DNA of 64,000 nt from Neospora caninum Liverpool (lineage: Eukaryota; Apicomplexa; Conoidasida; Eucoccidiorida; Sarcocystidae), in the NCBI RefSeq assembly GCF_000208865.1, contig NC_018397.1, positions 2,976,001 to 3,040,000 of the forward strand. Reading direction: 5' to 3'. The stretch's first letter is position 1; each line of letters begins with the position of its first letter. Both the position numbers and the translations under genes were made by a program. Positions 1-10,996 of the stretch are shown here, piece by piece. The notes beneath the pieces were generated by a model. That model ran no database searches, had not been told where the DNA came from, and saw only the letters and a list, made by a program, of their open reading frames with translations.

Positions 1-348
1 CGCGACTCTGCCGCCTCCGGCCGGTTCCCCAGGAATTTCTGCGAGGTTTGTGGGCGGACCGGAAGCCAGAGAATGCCCCTGTCTGCCACCAGGCGGCGGC
101 ACGTAGCCGGTGCCCACAGTGTCGTCGTCCGGCGCCAAATTCTCCGGCGGCGGCTCGGCTGATTCCGGCGCGCCGCCGTTTTCCACACTCGGTCCATTCG
201 GTCCTGAGCCACTCGGGCCGCCCGCCCGGTCGGAATTCCCGTTCCGGGACACTCCCCCAGTCCCGGCTGTTCCTGGCGAAACTGCGCCGCCCTGGTGCTG
301 CGCCGGCTTAGGGGCGGTCTCGTTCGCCGTCGACTGCGTACACCCCAT
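1..348 (-). CDS. Amino-terminal 116 residues of a predicted N-myristoylated/palmitoylated protein (partial, runs off left edge)
   Basis: Reading leftward from an ATG at 348, the frame stays open for 116 codons to the window edge. The protein begins MGCTQSTANET. Gly2 with Ser6 fits an N-myristoylation signal, and Cys3 could be palmitoylated, so a dual-acyl membrane anchor is likely. This is a common amino terminus for apicomplexan inner-membrane-complex and plasma-membrane proteins. The remaining visible part is Gly/Pro/Glu-rich and disordered, with no catalytic motif. No splice donor is needed within the visible part. The next gene to the right is on the opposite strand, so the two may share a promoter region. 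The family cannot be named from this fragment. The main uncertainty is whether this frame is really translated, since GC-rich frames stay open by chance, but the acylation signature right at the ATG supports it. Confidence 0.55.
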   Translation of the reverse strand, partial: MGCTQSTANETAPKPAQHQGGAVSPGTAGTGGVSRNGNSDRAGGPSGSGPNGPSVENGGAPESAEPPPENLAPDDDTVGTGYVPPPGGRQGHSLASGPPTNLAEIPGEPAGGGRVA

Positions 349-3300
349 GGCTTCAAATGTCTGGGAGGCAAGGAGCGAAGCGAGGATCCACGGACACCAA
401 ACGCTTTAACACACAACCGGTCTTGGGAGCGGAAGGCGTGGAACGGAGGCGGGGAGATCATCCAACGGACACAGGCGAGAAGCCAAAGAGGGTCAAGTGA
501 CTCTCGAAAGGACAGTACACCAGACGAGCAGGCAGACTCAACACCCAGGTGGTGCACAAGAAAGGTTACGGCAAGGGGATTCGTGTTGTTCACGATCCAG
601 CAACCTTTTTTTGCGACGACTGCGGCGGGAAAACAACAACAGCGTGATGCCGTGGACCCAGCACACCGACAGAGTATCGCGGCATGAGACGAACAGCGGC
701 AGGAAAGGCTGGTCGAGAACCGTGTGAACGTGGACCAAGGTAGAGGACATTAATTTCAGGAGCTCGCTGAGAGAGCGCCTCAAATTGCCGTTCGGCGAAA
801 AAAGTCCTTTACTTGTGATGTGGAGGAAACACTCCAGAGCTGGCTAGGAGTCTCGAGAGATTTGAGTCAAAAACGGCGTGCGAGCGGCTCTCCCCCTCTC
901 GCCGCGTCGTGAACTGTGTGTGGGTTTTTAGCGTGCGCCAAAATGACAGAAGGGAAACAATCTAACTGTACCGATCCTTTTCGATCAGCATGGCTATTCC
1001 GGAATGTTCCCGCCTCCCAAAATCGCCCTGCAACTTCTTTAAAATGAAACTGGTGCTACAGGCGGACCGCCCAGAATCCAGCTGTGCAGCGATTTCAGGG
1101 GTATGACCTGCCGCGATTGTCGCTGCCAGGCAGTGTGAAGCTGACGAAGGCGCCTTGGACCAGTTCTTGGGACACGCTTGAGAAAGGGGGCGTGGGCCGG
1201 AGAAAAAGTGTGAATTTGATCCCGCGTTTCTTGCTGTGAAGAAGCCCGAGGCGGTTTTGCTGGAATGTCCATGGCGCACTCGGGATCTAGGCCAGGCGCG
1301 GTGCTACAGGCTCCCTGCACGCGAGGCAGCCGCAGCATGCACTTCTCGTCTGTCTCACCGGGGGCGTTCACAATCACTGTGCGGGTAACCGACAGAAGGA
1401 AAGTGAACAGGGTGACTGTATTCCTGCGCTGTTTCTTGAAGAGACAGAAGCAAGAAACGCGTACACAAGGCACAACAAGTCCATTTCTCGTCCGCATGTC
1501 GCGGCAAGTCGTGTTTGGGCGAGGTCTGATTGGGAACCAGTAAGAAAGCCTGGGATGAAAACCCTAGAGATGCAAACGACGAAGAAGCCCATCACTAGAA
1601 AATGCGTTTCTTCGCTGTACGTGTCTGAACGTGCGCTTGGCTCAGACTATGCAGCTGCTCCCTTCATGCGCTAGTATCTCCAGATGATTCACAAGGAAAG
1701 CCGTTTTGGGGCCAGGTTGGTGAAGGAGCGACAGTAGCTTTTGGTGTCATTGGAAGGAACCGGGAAAAAGGCAGAGTGGTACAAAACGTTTCCATGGATC
1801 GACTCGGGGTTTGGGTGGCTCCTCTGATACGGTCAATCACGAGGCGGTGGAACCCAGTTGCACCACGTTTTTTGTTCCTACGAGCAGAGGAAAGGTGGAT
1901 TTCATAGACAGCCCAGGAACCACGCTGAAGTACGCGCTCCATTTCCACACGTTTTCATCTCTGGAGACAACCAAGACGAGTCACCGGACGGAACCCCCGC
2001 AAAGTGTAAACTCTGCTTTAGATGCACGAAACGGGAAACCGTTTAAACCATAGCTGCACAGGCCTTGTTGTTGAGTAGCTGATTGACTAGGGATACCCGT
2101 GTCTCCTGCGGAAAATAGGTTCAACAAGGAGGGCGCAGCTACTGGATAGCGGTTCGGCGCTGCAAAGAGAACAAACCACGCCGGAACGGAATTATGGGGA
2201 GAGCGTTCCCCTGATGTATTCAACAAAGCAGGTGACGCAAGCAAATCAGGGTTAAGTTTTTAAGGATTGTATTTCTTTCAGCTCTGAGCCGACGCAGAAA
2301 AAGGAAAAGAATGCAGCCATTTTGAGGCAGGGAAGAATGCATCATCTGGTTCGGACACTTCGTTTCCTGTGCCATGATACGCGGTCTCTCCTTCAAGCCA
2401 GTAGAGGGGCTGTGTCGCCTACCCCACGAGCATGTTCTCTGTGTCGCTAACCTCGAAAATAGTATCGATATCCACAGATCTCTTTGGAACTCGGTATAAA
2501 CTAGTGAGGAGAAGCGGAAAGAAAAGCACAATCCGGAAGACCACTTTGTCTTGAGGGCAAAAACCTGAAAGGCAACATGACGCAAGCACGTGAATGCCTC
2601 ATCTAATGACAGTTGTCTCTGGTTTCATGGCCGGAGAGTAGTGCTTCCTTCTGTCAGCTACTGTTTGGCTGTTCGTTCCCTGCTGTGTGTCCTCCATTCA
2701 CGAGGGAAAACACATTCTTGCTCCCCCCGGACTACCGCTGCTGTCCCTAACCCTCGTCAGGCGCCACGCCCCGTATTCCTACTTGCGTCGTTCTAAAGTT
2801 TATACATACCTGAGTTCGTACGGTTACTCCTGCTATCATAAGGACTCCTCAAACACACGCTAGTACACCACTACATTGACTGCTGGCCGTCCAACTATTT
2901 CAGCATCCATACTGCTCGCATAATTGCTGCTGCTACCACTCTTATTCTTGCTGCGGCTCCTAGCATTCCTATGCCTGATACGACTTCTGTAAGTAACTTC
3001 CTCGGTCTGCGCACCCCTACTAGACCCCTTCACTAGCTCTGTGATTGCACTGCTATTTCTCCAGCTATCACTCTACACCGAACAAGTCGCTACAACCTGT
3101 GCCGCTAGGCCTTCACCACACTCCACCTAGCACAGATGACGCCGTCGCTCGAAAAATCCGGGAGCCCCCTAACGTGTACTCATCGCTTACCCTCTCTGGT
3201 AAGACTTTCTTCGGCCTTGCTGCATTGGCGATTTCACAACTCCCTCGACTGCGACAGCGGATGCCTACTTATGAGGAGACTTGAGAAGAAGGTTATGACT

Positions 3301-4669
3301 GCATGCGCTGCGAAGGCGCGTCATAAGACGGACAGTGTTTGCCTTGAAATCAACGAGAGCAGCAATAGCTTACACAAGACGTCCACAGGGAACTTGCGTC
3401 GCTTGCGCACGGTCGCGTCGCCGTGAGAGAGAGGCAAATTCTGTTTCCCCAGCCAGCCGAACTCGAGCTTCTCCCTGTTTTCACATTTTTTATTCCCAGG
3501 TTGTACTTGGCACTTGCAAAGGTGCGCACATTTCCTCGTCGGCTGCAGATGCAAGCCGTCCACCGATGATCCAGCAGCAACGAGCGCCGCTTTACTCAAG
3601 AGCGTGGCTGTCGTCTCTCCTCCCCGGCTGTTGTCTTCTGGGGCCTCTTGGCTTCAAGAGGGAAGGCAAATAACACATGCCTTCTCGCGGGTTTTCATTC
3701 GGTTTTGCCTCTAAGCTGGTTAAAGGTTCTGCGGCAAATTCGTGTTTTTTTGAAGGAAAATAGCCGCTTTGCCACGGTCTCGTTTCGAGGCCCCTTGCAT
3801 GCGCGGCCGCATGAAACCGAAAAATCACCAGCGATACCCTCGAATTTTTTCCCTGTTTCGAGAACAGAAAAGATTTTGTCTGGAAGAAGTCGCTCTTTTT
3901 TCACGAAGCAACTTCTTCCTCTCACCTCCGACTGGTTTTCCTCGGTGCTGTCTTCCCCCGTCCTCTGCGCACGTTTCCGTTCTTAATATGGACGGTGTGC
4001 GGCCGTAGACCTTCGTTTTTTCTTCTAAACAATTCTGGAAGCCACAGCAAACCGCCTTGTCACTGTCTCTGAACTCTTTCTCTCCGTCCTTTGTCATCCT
4101 TGCGTCTTTTGTAAGGGTGAGGTCTCCTTTTTTTGCCACGTTTGTGCGGCGGCAACTTGGAGCCTGAGCCTCCACTTGGTTCCGTGTTCGTCTTGGTTCT
4201 GCTTCAACCATGGGAAACAAAAAATCCACAGGGGTTGCCGAATCGCTTCCTCTCGAGGTTTCTTTTTTCACTTCAGCTTCTACAACTTTCTTCTAGCCGT
4301 GTGCTCGTCTTCTGCGCGCTGTTCTCTCCGCCTCTGGCCCCAGCATTCGCCTTTTCTCTAAACAACGAGGCCGAGGAGGGGCCGGGAGGAATGAAGCTTC
4401 TTGTCAGCGTTCTACCTGTTCACCTCGCTCCAGTCCGTCGAGTTTTCGCACGGTCTCGAGCGTGACTCCCCCATAGAAAAACGCCCTTGAGCTTAGCGTT
4501 TCATTTGTTCGCTTTTGCAGAGCACAGGAACTGCGCTGCATGCTTTTCTCTTTTCCCCTTCCTTTCCCTCTTCTCTCCTCCGTGGTTCCTTTGTTCCGTC
4601 GTCCACGTTTCGTTCGCTCTTTCTTCCCTTTCCGGCTCCCGTCGTTTTCCGTGAAGCAGTAAAGGAGAG
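349..4669. other. Divergent intergenic region and presumed 5' UTRs/promoters
   Basis: This spacer lies between the leftward MGC protein and the rightward VPS72 gene. I found no frame that combines an ATG, splice-compatible boundaries and protein-like content. Short open frames at 1039-1497 (-), 1811-2053 (+) and 3045-3426 (+) are unsupported. About 2640-3180 is strongly pyrimidine-biased on the + strand and low in complexity. About 3400-4660 is T/C-rich, as expected for a Toxoplasma-type 5' leader upstream of the ATG at 4670. Confidence 0.5.
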
Positions 4670-7600
4670 ATGAGTAGACCTGGCCGCCGGGACGCTGTCT
4701 CTTCGCCGGAAGGGGCGACGGAAGAGGAGGAACAGGAAGAACACGACGCAGAAGCATCCCCTGGGGACGGAGAGGAAGAAAATGGAGATGAAGGAGAGGG
4801 AGAGGAAAGCGAGGAGGGAGAAGAAGATGACGATGAAGAGACGTCGTCTGAGGAAGAGGAGGTCGGCATTGCGCTGCAGCTGCCAGTAAGGAGCACTCGC
4901 GGGCACACGTATCAGCGACTCGTGGGTGACGCTCTTCGGGAGGATCAGGAGTTTTGGAATCACTCGACTTGGGCGGAAGAGGACGATGAAGATTACAACT
5001 GCAGTGAGGGCGAGGAAGTGTACGAAGACATAATCGACTCCGACTTTGACCGCGCAGAGGACGACAGCAGTGAGGACGACGACGGGAAAAAGGGGAGAAA
5101 GAGGAAAGAGGGGGAGACGAAGCGCGAGCGCGGCGAGGCGGGAGACATCGTCGAAGATGATGAAGAGCGAGCAAAGAAGAAACAGAAACGCAACGCGTTC
5201 CAGGACCTGTGGAAGAAGAAGCAACAGCAACAGAAGCGGCAAGCGGAGGCGAAGAAGAAGCCGGGCGGAGACAAACGGCGAGGGCCGGCTTCGCGTCGCG
5301 TCTCCTTCCAAGACGCGGGGCCCGACTCCGAGGCCGATTTCGAAGGCAGCGAGGGCGAGAAGGGAGACTCGCCGCGCACTCCGCGGCGAGGCCGAAAGGC
5401 CGGAGCCCAGGGGGACAAGCAGACGCGGGCCGGGGGAGACGACGGGGATGCGCCGTCGGTTTCTCGACGCCAGACGCGCGACAGCACACGACAGCACACT
5501 CGATGTGTAGCTCGACGCTTGGAGGAAGAGGAGCTGCATCGCAGCAGGAAGGAAAGAAACAAAAAAGAGTCGGAGAGGGGAGGCAGGGACAAGATGGAGG
5601 GATTTCGTGAGCCTACGCTGGAAGAGCACCTGGCCGAGGCGCAAATCACGGAGGCTCGCAATGTGGCGAGTCTCATGGTGATTGAAGAGAAGGAAGAGGC
5701 GCGAAAATTGAGGTATGTGGACGTGAAGAAAAACATTTACAAGGGCGATTTCGACACCTACATCTCCTGGGCCTCGTGGCTTCTCATCGGTGACCCCCCT
5801 CCAGAAGAAGAAGTGCCGCCTGCTGCCGAGGAGGCGACGAGCGACGCCCCGCCCGCGGGAAGCTCCTCCCCAAGTCGGTCGCCAGACGCGGGAGACAGTG
5901 CATGTGCGCGGCCCGAGGCAGCGGCGACCGCTGCGGAGAAGCTTCACACGGGAGATCGCGTGGCAAGCGAGGAGACTGCGCCTTCGCAAACGTCACTTGA
6001 ACGGATCAAACGGGAAGACTTCCAAAACAAAGGAGACGCCCACGGAGGCGAGTCAGCGGGCCGTGGAGACACGCGACCCGAGGCGGCAGAAGACGGGCGT
6101 CCCGGGACTCTTTCGGGCGGCGCCGCGGATAGACAGGGAGGTGGAGCCCAACCGCCCCTCTCCCAGCTGCGAGAAGAGACACCGGAGACAGCCCGCAGCG
6201 GTTCCCCACGAGGTGAAAGGGAAGAAGGGCGGCCTGGAGAGGCGCCTGGGGAAGGAAAAGGCGACCAAGAGGAATGGAATCCAAATCTCGACGACTACGC
6301 CATGGAACTGCGCATGTTCACAGACGGCAAGTTCCCCGACATTTACAATCAAGAGCCTCCTCCACGTAAGCCCAGAAACACCAAATGACATCCGCGGATC
6401 CCCAGGCATACACACGCCTCTCCAGTGGCATTGTGTGTGTGTCTCTTTGCACAGCTCTCCCTTCGTCCTACGAACGAAGAAGCGGAAAAATCCGGTCCTG
6501 TTCCTTTCATAGGTTCTCGTGTGAAAGCGAAAACACGCGTTTCTTGCTTTTGGCGCTGCTCTGCTGCAAAGAAGAAACCTGTCTTTCACCTGAAAACCAG
6601 CGCCGCTTTCTTTCGAGTTCTGGAGATAGCTTCTCGTGTTCCAAACAAGCAGTCGCCCTGTCGCGACAGTGCCCCTGAGCGCTCCCGGGTGCCCGCGTCC
6701 TGCCGTTGACTTTCTCTGAGGCCTGTTTTCCTTTGTCTCCGTCTTTTTTGTCTTTCGCGTTTCTTCGGATCCGCTTCGCTCGCTCCGGCTTCTCGTGTGC
6801 CTCGTTCGGCGAACTATCTCTGTGTCTCCCTGTCGCCGGCCGTCCCTTCAGCGCCCCCCAGATACGTGTGCCCGATAACCGGTTTAGAGGCGAAGTACCT
6901 CGATCCACTCACTGGCATCCCCTACGCGACAGCGCATGCGTTCAAGTGTCTCCGAGAAACTTACCATCGCCTTCGCGAGCAACAGCTTTTTCAGGCGCTG
7001 CACCAGGCCAGGGTGAGAGTCCCACAGAGCGCGAAGGGAAAGGGAAACTGCTCGGCGCGTTCATCTCCATGCCTGCGCTTCCGTGTGGGGACTTCGATAC
7101 TACCGGCCGACAAGGTCGGGTGTATCCAGCGTCGCTTTATCTGCAGCGGCACGTCTCGCTGCACGGTCCCGTTTCTCTTCTGCCGCCTCCCTCTCGAGTC
7201 GTAGATCCGCAATTTCAGCCAGGCACAGTGTGCGAGGGGGTTGAAAGCTGCTTCAAACACAGAACCTTCGCGAGCTACACGCTAAACAGAGACGCATCCT
7301 CAGATGATCGCGATATATGTATAGAGATAGACATATTTATATGTATATATGTAACTGCGCACGTGCACTTACATTTCTCCCCCAGTGCGTGTATGTGCAT
7401 ACATGTGTGCATTTACATTTATTTGTAAGCATAAACATTGAAGCGTATACGCATAGATATAGACGTCTGTGTTGATACGTCTCTTTCGGTAAAGCCTTTC
7501 GCCACCCGTACGGGCTCTTTTGGAGGGCCGCGTCATTTTCTCGTCTGTTTCCGCTGCTGTCTGTGTTGACCTCTTCGTTTGTCACTTTCCGTTTGGTATT

Positions 7601-7993
7601 TCAAATGTGCAGCAAATGCTGGATGTGAAGGCAGGAGAGCTGGGAGTGAATTCTTCCGTCTCTTCGGTGGCTACCCAGATTCCCCTTGACCCGAGTCTCT
7701 GTGGAACCTCCATTTCGTCTTCCCACGTCAGTCAGCACTTCTTGCTCGCCACCGCGCGAGGTGCTCATCCGCAAAACAGGGGCGATTCCTCATTCAAACC
7801 TGCTTCTGCCTCGCCCTCTTCTCGGAGTGGTGCGGGGGGTGGGTTCTTGGGGGCTACCGCCGGAGACGTGTGGACCGTGGAGGACGAAGGCAAAAAAGGA
7901 CGAGGGCGCAGGGGAGGCAAAATGACGAGGGGAGGAAGAGGAAGGAAAGGAAGAAAAGATAAGACAGAGAACTACGCATGCGTTGCTGTCTAA
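4670..7993 (+). CDS. VPS72: VPS72/YL1 family protein, SWR1-type complex subunit
   Basis: Three exons, 4670-6365, 6852-7012 and 7613-7993, give 745 residues with phase kept at both introns (GTAAGC/CAG and GTGAGA/CAG). YL1 proteins bind the H2A.Z-H2B dimer and help SWR1/SRCAP exchange it into nucleosomes in the nucleus. Residues 1-70 are a Glu/Asp-rich acidic tail. Residues about 72-135 carry the YL1 amino-terminal signature: an RSTRGHTYQRLV segment, then an acidic stretch with DEDYNCSEGE and DSDFDRAED. A long basic/charged linker follows. The short YL1_C domain lies at about 568-597 (RYVCPITGLEAKYLDPLTG, then PYATAHAFK) and is split across the first intron. The carboxyl tail is Gly/Arg/Lys-rich. 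The protein is about twice the length of human VPS72 because of low-complexity insertions around residues 360-560. The ATG at 4670 is the first in frame after the T/C-rich leader. Unspliced, exon 1 would stop at 6388 and lose YL1_C. Confidence 0.93.
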
Positions 7994-9301
7994 ATACATA
8001 CTCTGCTGAAGGTCGGAAGAGAAGGTAGAAACAAGCAGAGCAGGTACTCCGTTCTTCTCCGGTCCCTCTGAACTAAAAAACGAGAGGAAGAGAGAAGGAA
8101 AAGGCATACGTCAAGGAAGGGCCCTACTAAAAGAGCACTCCCGTCCTAGTCCGTCGATGGAGAGGCGAAGACCCGCCTGGAAACCAGTCGTCGTCGAGGA
8201 GCCACCTCTTAACGAGACCAGTTCACACGCAGGTGGAGGGGGATGGACAGAGATGCATGTCTCCTCATATATATCTGTATACGGAAGTTGACAGGAAGCA
8301 ACTCCACGAAGAAACAAAAACCAAGGTTTCGAGTTGTCATCTTAGACCTTTGAACGACAACAAGGAGTGTACCCTCGCTCTCTGTCCTCAAAGAGTGATG
8401 CTCGAAACCGTTATGCGTCTTCACTTCCTGTCTCCAATACCGTATTTGGTACCTTGGCTACTTGGAGGCTACTACGTAGCTGATCGTGACTTTCGATCGG
8501 TGGGATGACTACAGAGCTTGTGGAGTGGCTTTTCTTTTTGTGGGGGTGGTGTAGTCGATGGACAATGCAGCTCTAAACCGATTTATTGCTGCATCCGGGT
8601 GCAATTTTGTCTACGGTCAGGGATATATATATATATATAGCATGTTCCTTTGTTACTCGAGTTTTCGTATAGAGGAGAGATGGAGACGGGGTCTTTGCTA
8701 GGGCCATCTGCGTCCACAGAGCGCGATTTCGCTTTATTTCCTTTACTGAATGAAACCAGCGCTTAACGGACGTAAACCCACCTCTATTATTTTCTTTCCT
8801 ACGAAACCTGTTTTTGAACTCCTGCGCCTATCGATGGTTTTTTTTCAATTTTCTGCCTTCTTTCGGGCAAACTTTCTGTAAATTTTACCCTCGCTGAACA
8901 CTGTCACCTTCGCTGACTGTTGGATTCCCTGGAGTTCAACGAAACCACGGAAGACTGTGTGAGGGAAAGCGCTTATGCCGTCTATAGCACACCGTCAGTT
9001 CAGGAGAAAAAGAAAGGTGAACATAATTGCCAAAAGAGGAAAGGATGGATCTTGAAGTGCGCGCACCCGCTACAAGTGCACATAGCTGGAAGAGAGCTTG
9101 AAAGCTCCATCATCATTCATATACGGATCATTGGCGCCAAAATGCTTTGCGGGTGATATTTTTTAGAAACAGATACCAGTATACGTTCTGTTTGTTCAGC
9201 TCCGAGTAGCGTAAAAATACTTCTAAACAAATTCGCATATTGTAGATCTGCTTACATGCGTCGCCCCTTCGCGCTGCGCATCTTTCTTTGGTCTTCTTCA
9301 G
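7994..9301. other. Intergenic region downstream of VPS72
   Basis: Presumed VPS72 3' UTR and spacer, lower in GC than its flanks. It includes a (TA)n run at 8623-8639 and an AT-rich stretch at about 8740-8890. An open frame at 8233-8508 (+) is not supported by splice signals or composition. Confidence 0.45.
8623..8639. repeat. (TA)n microsatellite
   Basis: Perfect alternating AT tract of about 17 bases. Confidence 0.95.
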
Positions 9302-9661
9302 CTCGGATGTGCCCTCGTTGGACCTTGGGAACTTTATGTCCTGAGAGAATGCAGCAAGTCCATCAGAGACCGCTGTGTTGATCCGGGTGTTGATGTGAGT
9401 ATCGTCAGACCGAAACTCTCTGTTACGTCCGGAATATCCAGCAGGAAAAGGGCTACGAGAAAAGACCGCGGAACTCCAGACCCTCGTATCTATGACATGA
9501 AAGAAGAGCCTCTCTACTGGGTGACGTGTGGCAGTCTAACTACCACTATACCCTTGTGTAGATGGGGAGAGAGAGATACCCAACAAGTCGCGTTTGTACA
9601 GGCGTACGGTCACGCGAAAACAGAGTGGAAGAACCGCTTCTGTTTTGTTTATGACGTCTAA
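9302..9661 (+). CDS. Putative terminal exon of an unrecognised small gene
   Basis: A strong acceptor (TTTGGTCTTCTTCAG ending at 9301) opens a 119-codon frame ending in TAA at 9659-9661. The first part reads LGCALVGPWELYVLREC, followed by a Cys- and charge-rich segment, and the end is aromatic (RFCFVYDV). A possible preceding exon ends near 8957 (FNETTEDC followed by GTGAGG) and is in matching phase, but I could not find its ATG. A GTGAGT at 9394 could also be a donor. No family is recognised. Confidence is low because only one acceptor and composition support it. Confidence 0.3.
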   Translation, partial: LGCALVGPWELYVLRECSKSIRDRCVDPGVDVSIVRPKLSVTSGISSRKRATRKDRGTPDPRIYDMKEEPLYWVTCGSLTTTIPLCRWGERDTQQVAFVQAYGHAKTEWKNRFCFVYDV

Positions 9662-10996
9662 GTTGCGTCGCCGCCCAGGAAAAGCGGCCTTACTTCATCA
9701 CGGTCAGGCTTTTCAACACCTCTGGCCGTCCAAACATTCCCCTTTGAAAGCTTCCCCTTCCCACGAAGCAGAAGGAAAGGCGGTGTACGTACACCCCATC
9801 TAGCTGTCTGCGGGTCCGCTCGCTGTTTTTCAGTACCGGACAGCGAGGACATGTCTCGTTTCCTCTTCCAAAGAAGATCCGTTTTCTTGCGTGTATATTC
9901 TGTTTTCCGCCAGGGAGGTGGATGCCCCGTCACGCGCTCGGAGGAATTCCCGTCTCTCGCCTCTCCCGCTCTCTCGACGCCTCCGCCGTTCCTCTCGCAC
10001 ACCCCTCTCTCCCGCCTTGGGTTAGCCCCATTCTCGTTTAGCTTTGACAAAAAGAGGGGACGCGTCGCTCTTCTCTCTAGCGAAAATCCCTTCGAAATGC
10101 CGGGGAAGAAAAGATCTGTTTCTCGTTTTTCCGCGCTATCAACAATCGAGGTTCCTTGATCAACCCAGCGAGCGCTGGGTCCGGAGCGGCTTTTCGCAGA
10201 GAGGATGCAGCTGACATTGCGTTCTCAAACTCGTCGAGAGCGATGAGAACTCACGGCGAACAGCGGAGACTCACGTCAGCAAGCGCGTTGCTCCCCTCTT
10301 GCAATCGAATTCCCCAGTCGCTTTTTTTCACGCAGGCTCCAGCCGGCACCCGAAAATCCAGCGGTCTCTAGTTCTTCGCCGGTACTTGTATCCGGTTAGC
10401 TTTTTTCTTGGACTTGCTTTTCTCGTGTGGTCTCTCTCTCTCTCTGGCTATATCGCATCCCGGTGGCGACGGAAGATCGCCTTTTTTCTCCTTTTCCAAA
10501 GCTTTTTTTCTAACGCCACTTCGAAATAGATTTCGTTTTTGGCTGCAAGAAGAAAACACTCTGAAAAAGGTTGCGGTCGCTTCGTCTCGGACAGTGTGCT
10601 CTCTCTCCCTCCAAGTCTCTCGCGGAGTCAATCTTTGATCAAGTCTTCTTCCGTCCACACTTTCGCCGCCTTCTTTCTCTAGCTTCTCCGACTTTCCTGA
10701 GAAAGCCAGAGACCCACACGTCTTCCGACAAGCTTCCTTTCTCACAACGCAGCCAGTCGATCACTGGGTACACAGTGCGAATGTCGATTCCTAGGTATGC
10801 GACTCCTGCTACAGAGTATGTGCACGTGTCCATCTTTATAGCTCGTTCATCCGTTAGCCTCTTTCTCGCTCAAAGGCCGTGGTTCATCTGCATCCTTCTT
10901 CTTTCGTCTTTTCCTTTCTTCCGGTAGTTCTGCATTCTTCCTGCATTCCTTGACCTCTCCCTCCTCCCCGTCATATCCGTTCCCGCGTACCCCACC
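9662..10996. other. Intergenic region and presumed 5' leader of the DnaJ gene
   Basis: T/C-rich on the + strand from about 9850 onward, with several CTTTTTTC-type tracts and no convincing coding frame. Minus-strand frames here (9658-10050, 10368-10745) begin with non-ATG codons and mirror the pyrimidine bias, so I treat them as chance. Confidence 0.5.

Noticed and set aside
4404..5989. Long minus-strand frames (361 and 498 codons) opposite VPS72 exon 1
   Set aside because: They are the complement of GAG/GAA/AAG-rich coding sequence, which yields Leu/Ser/Phe codons and few stops. They have no splice logic, and the + strand product carries the recognised YL1 domains.
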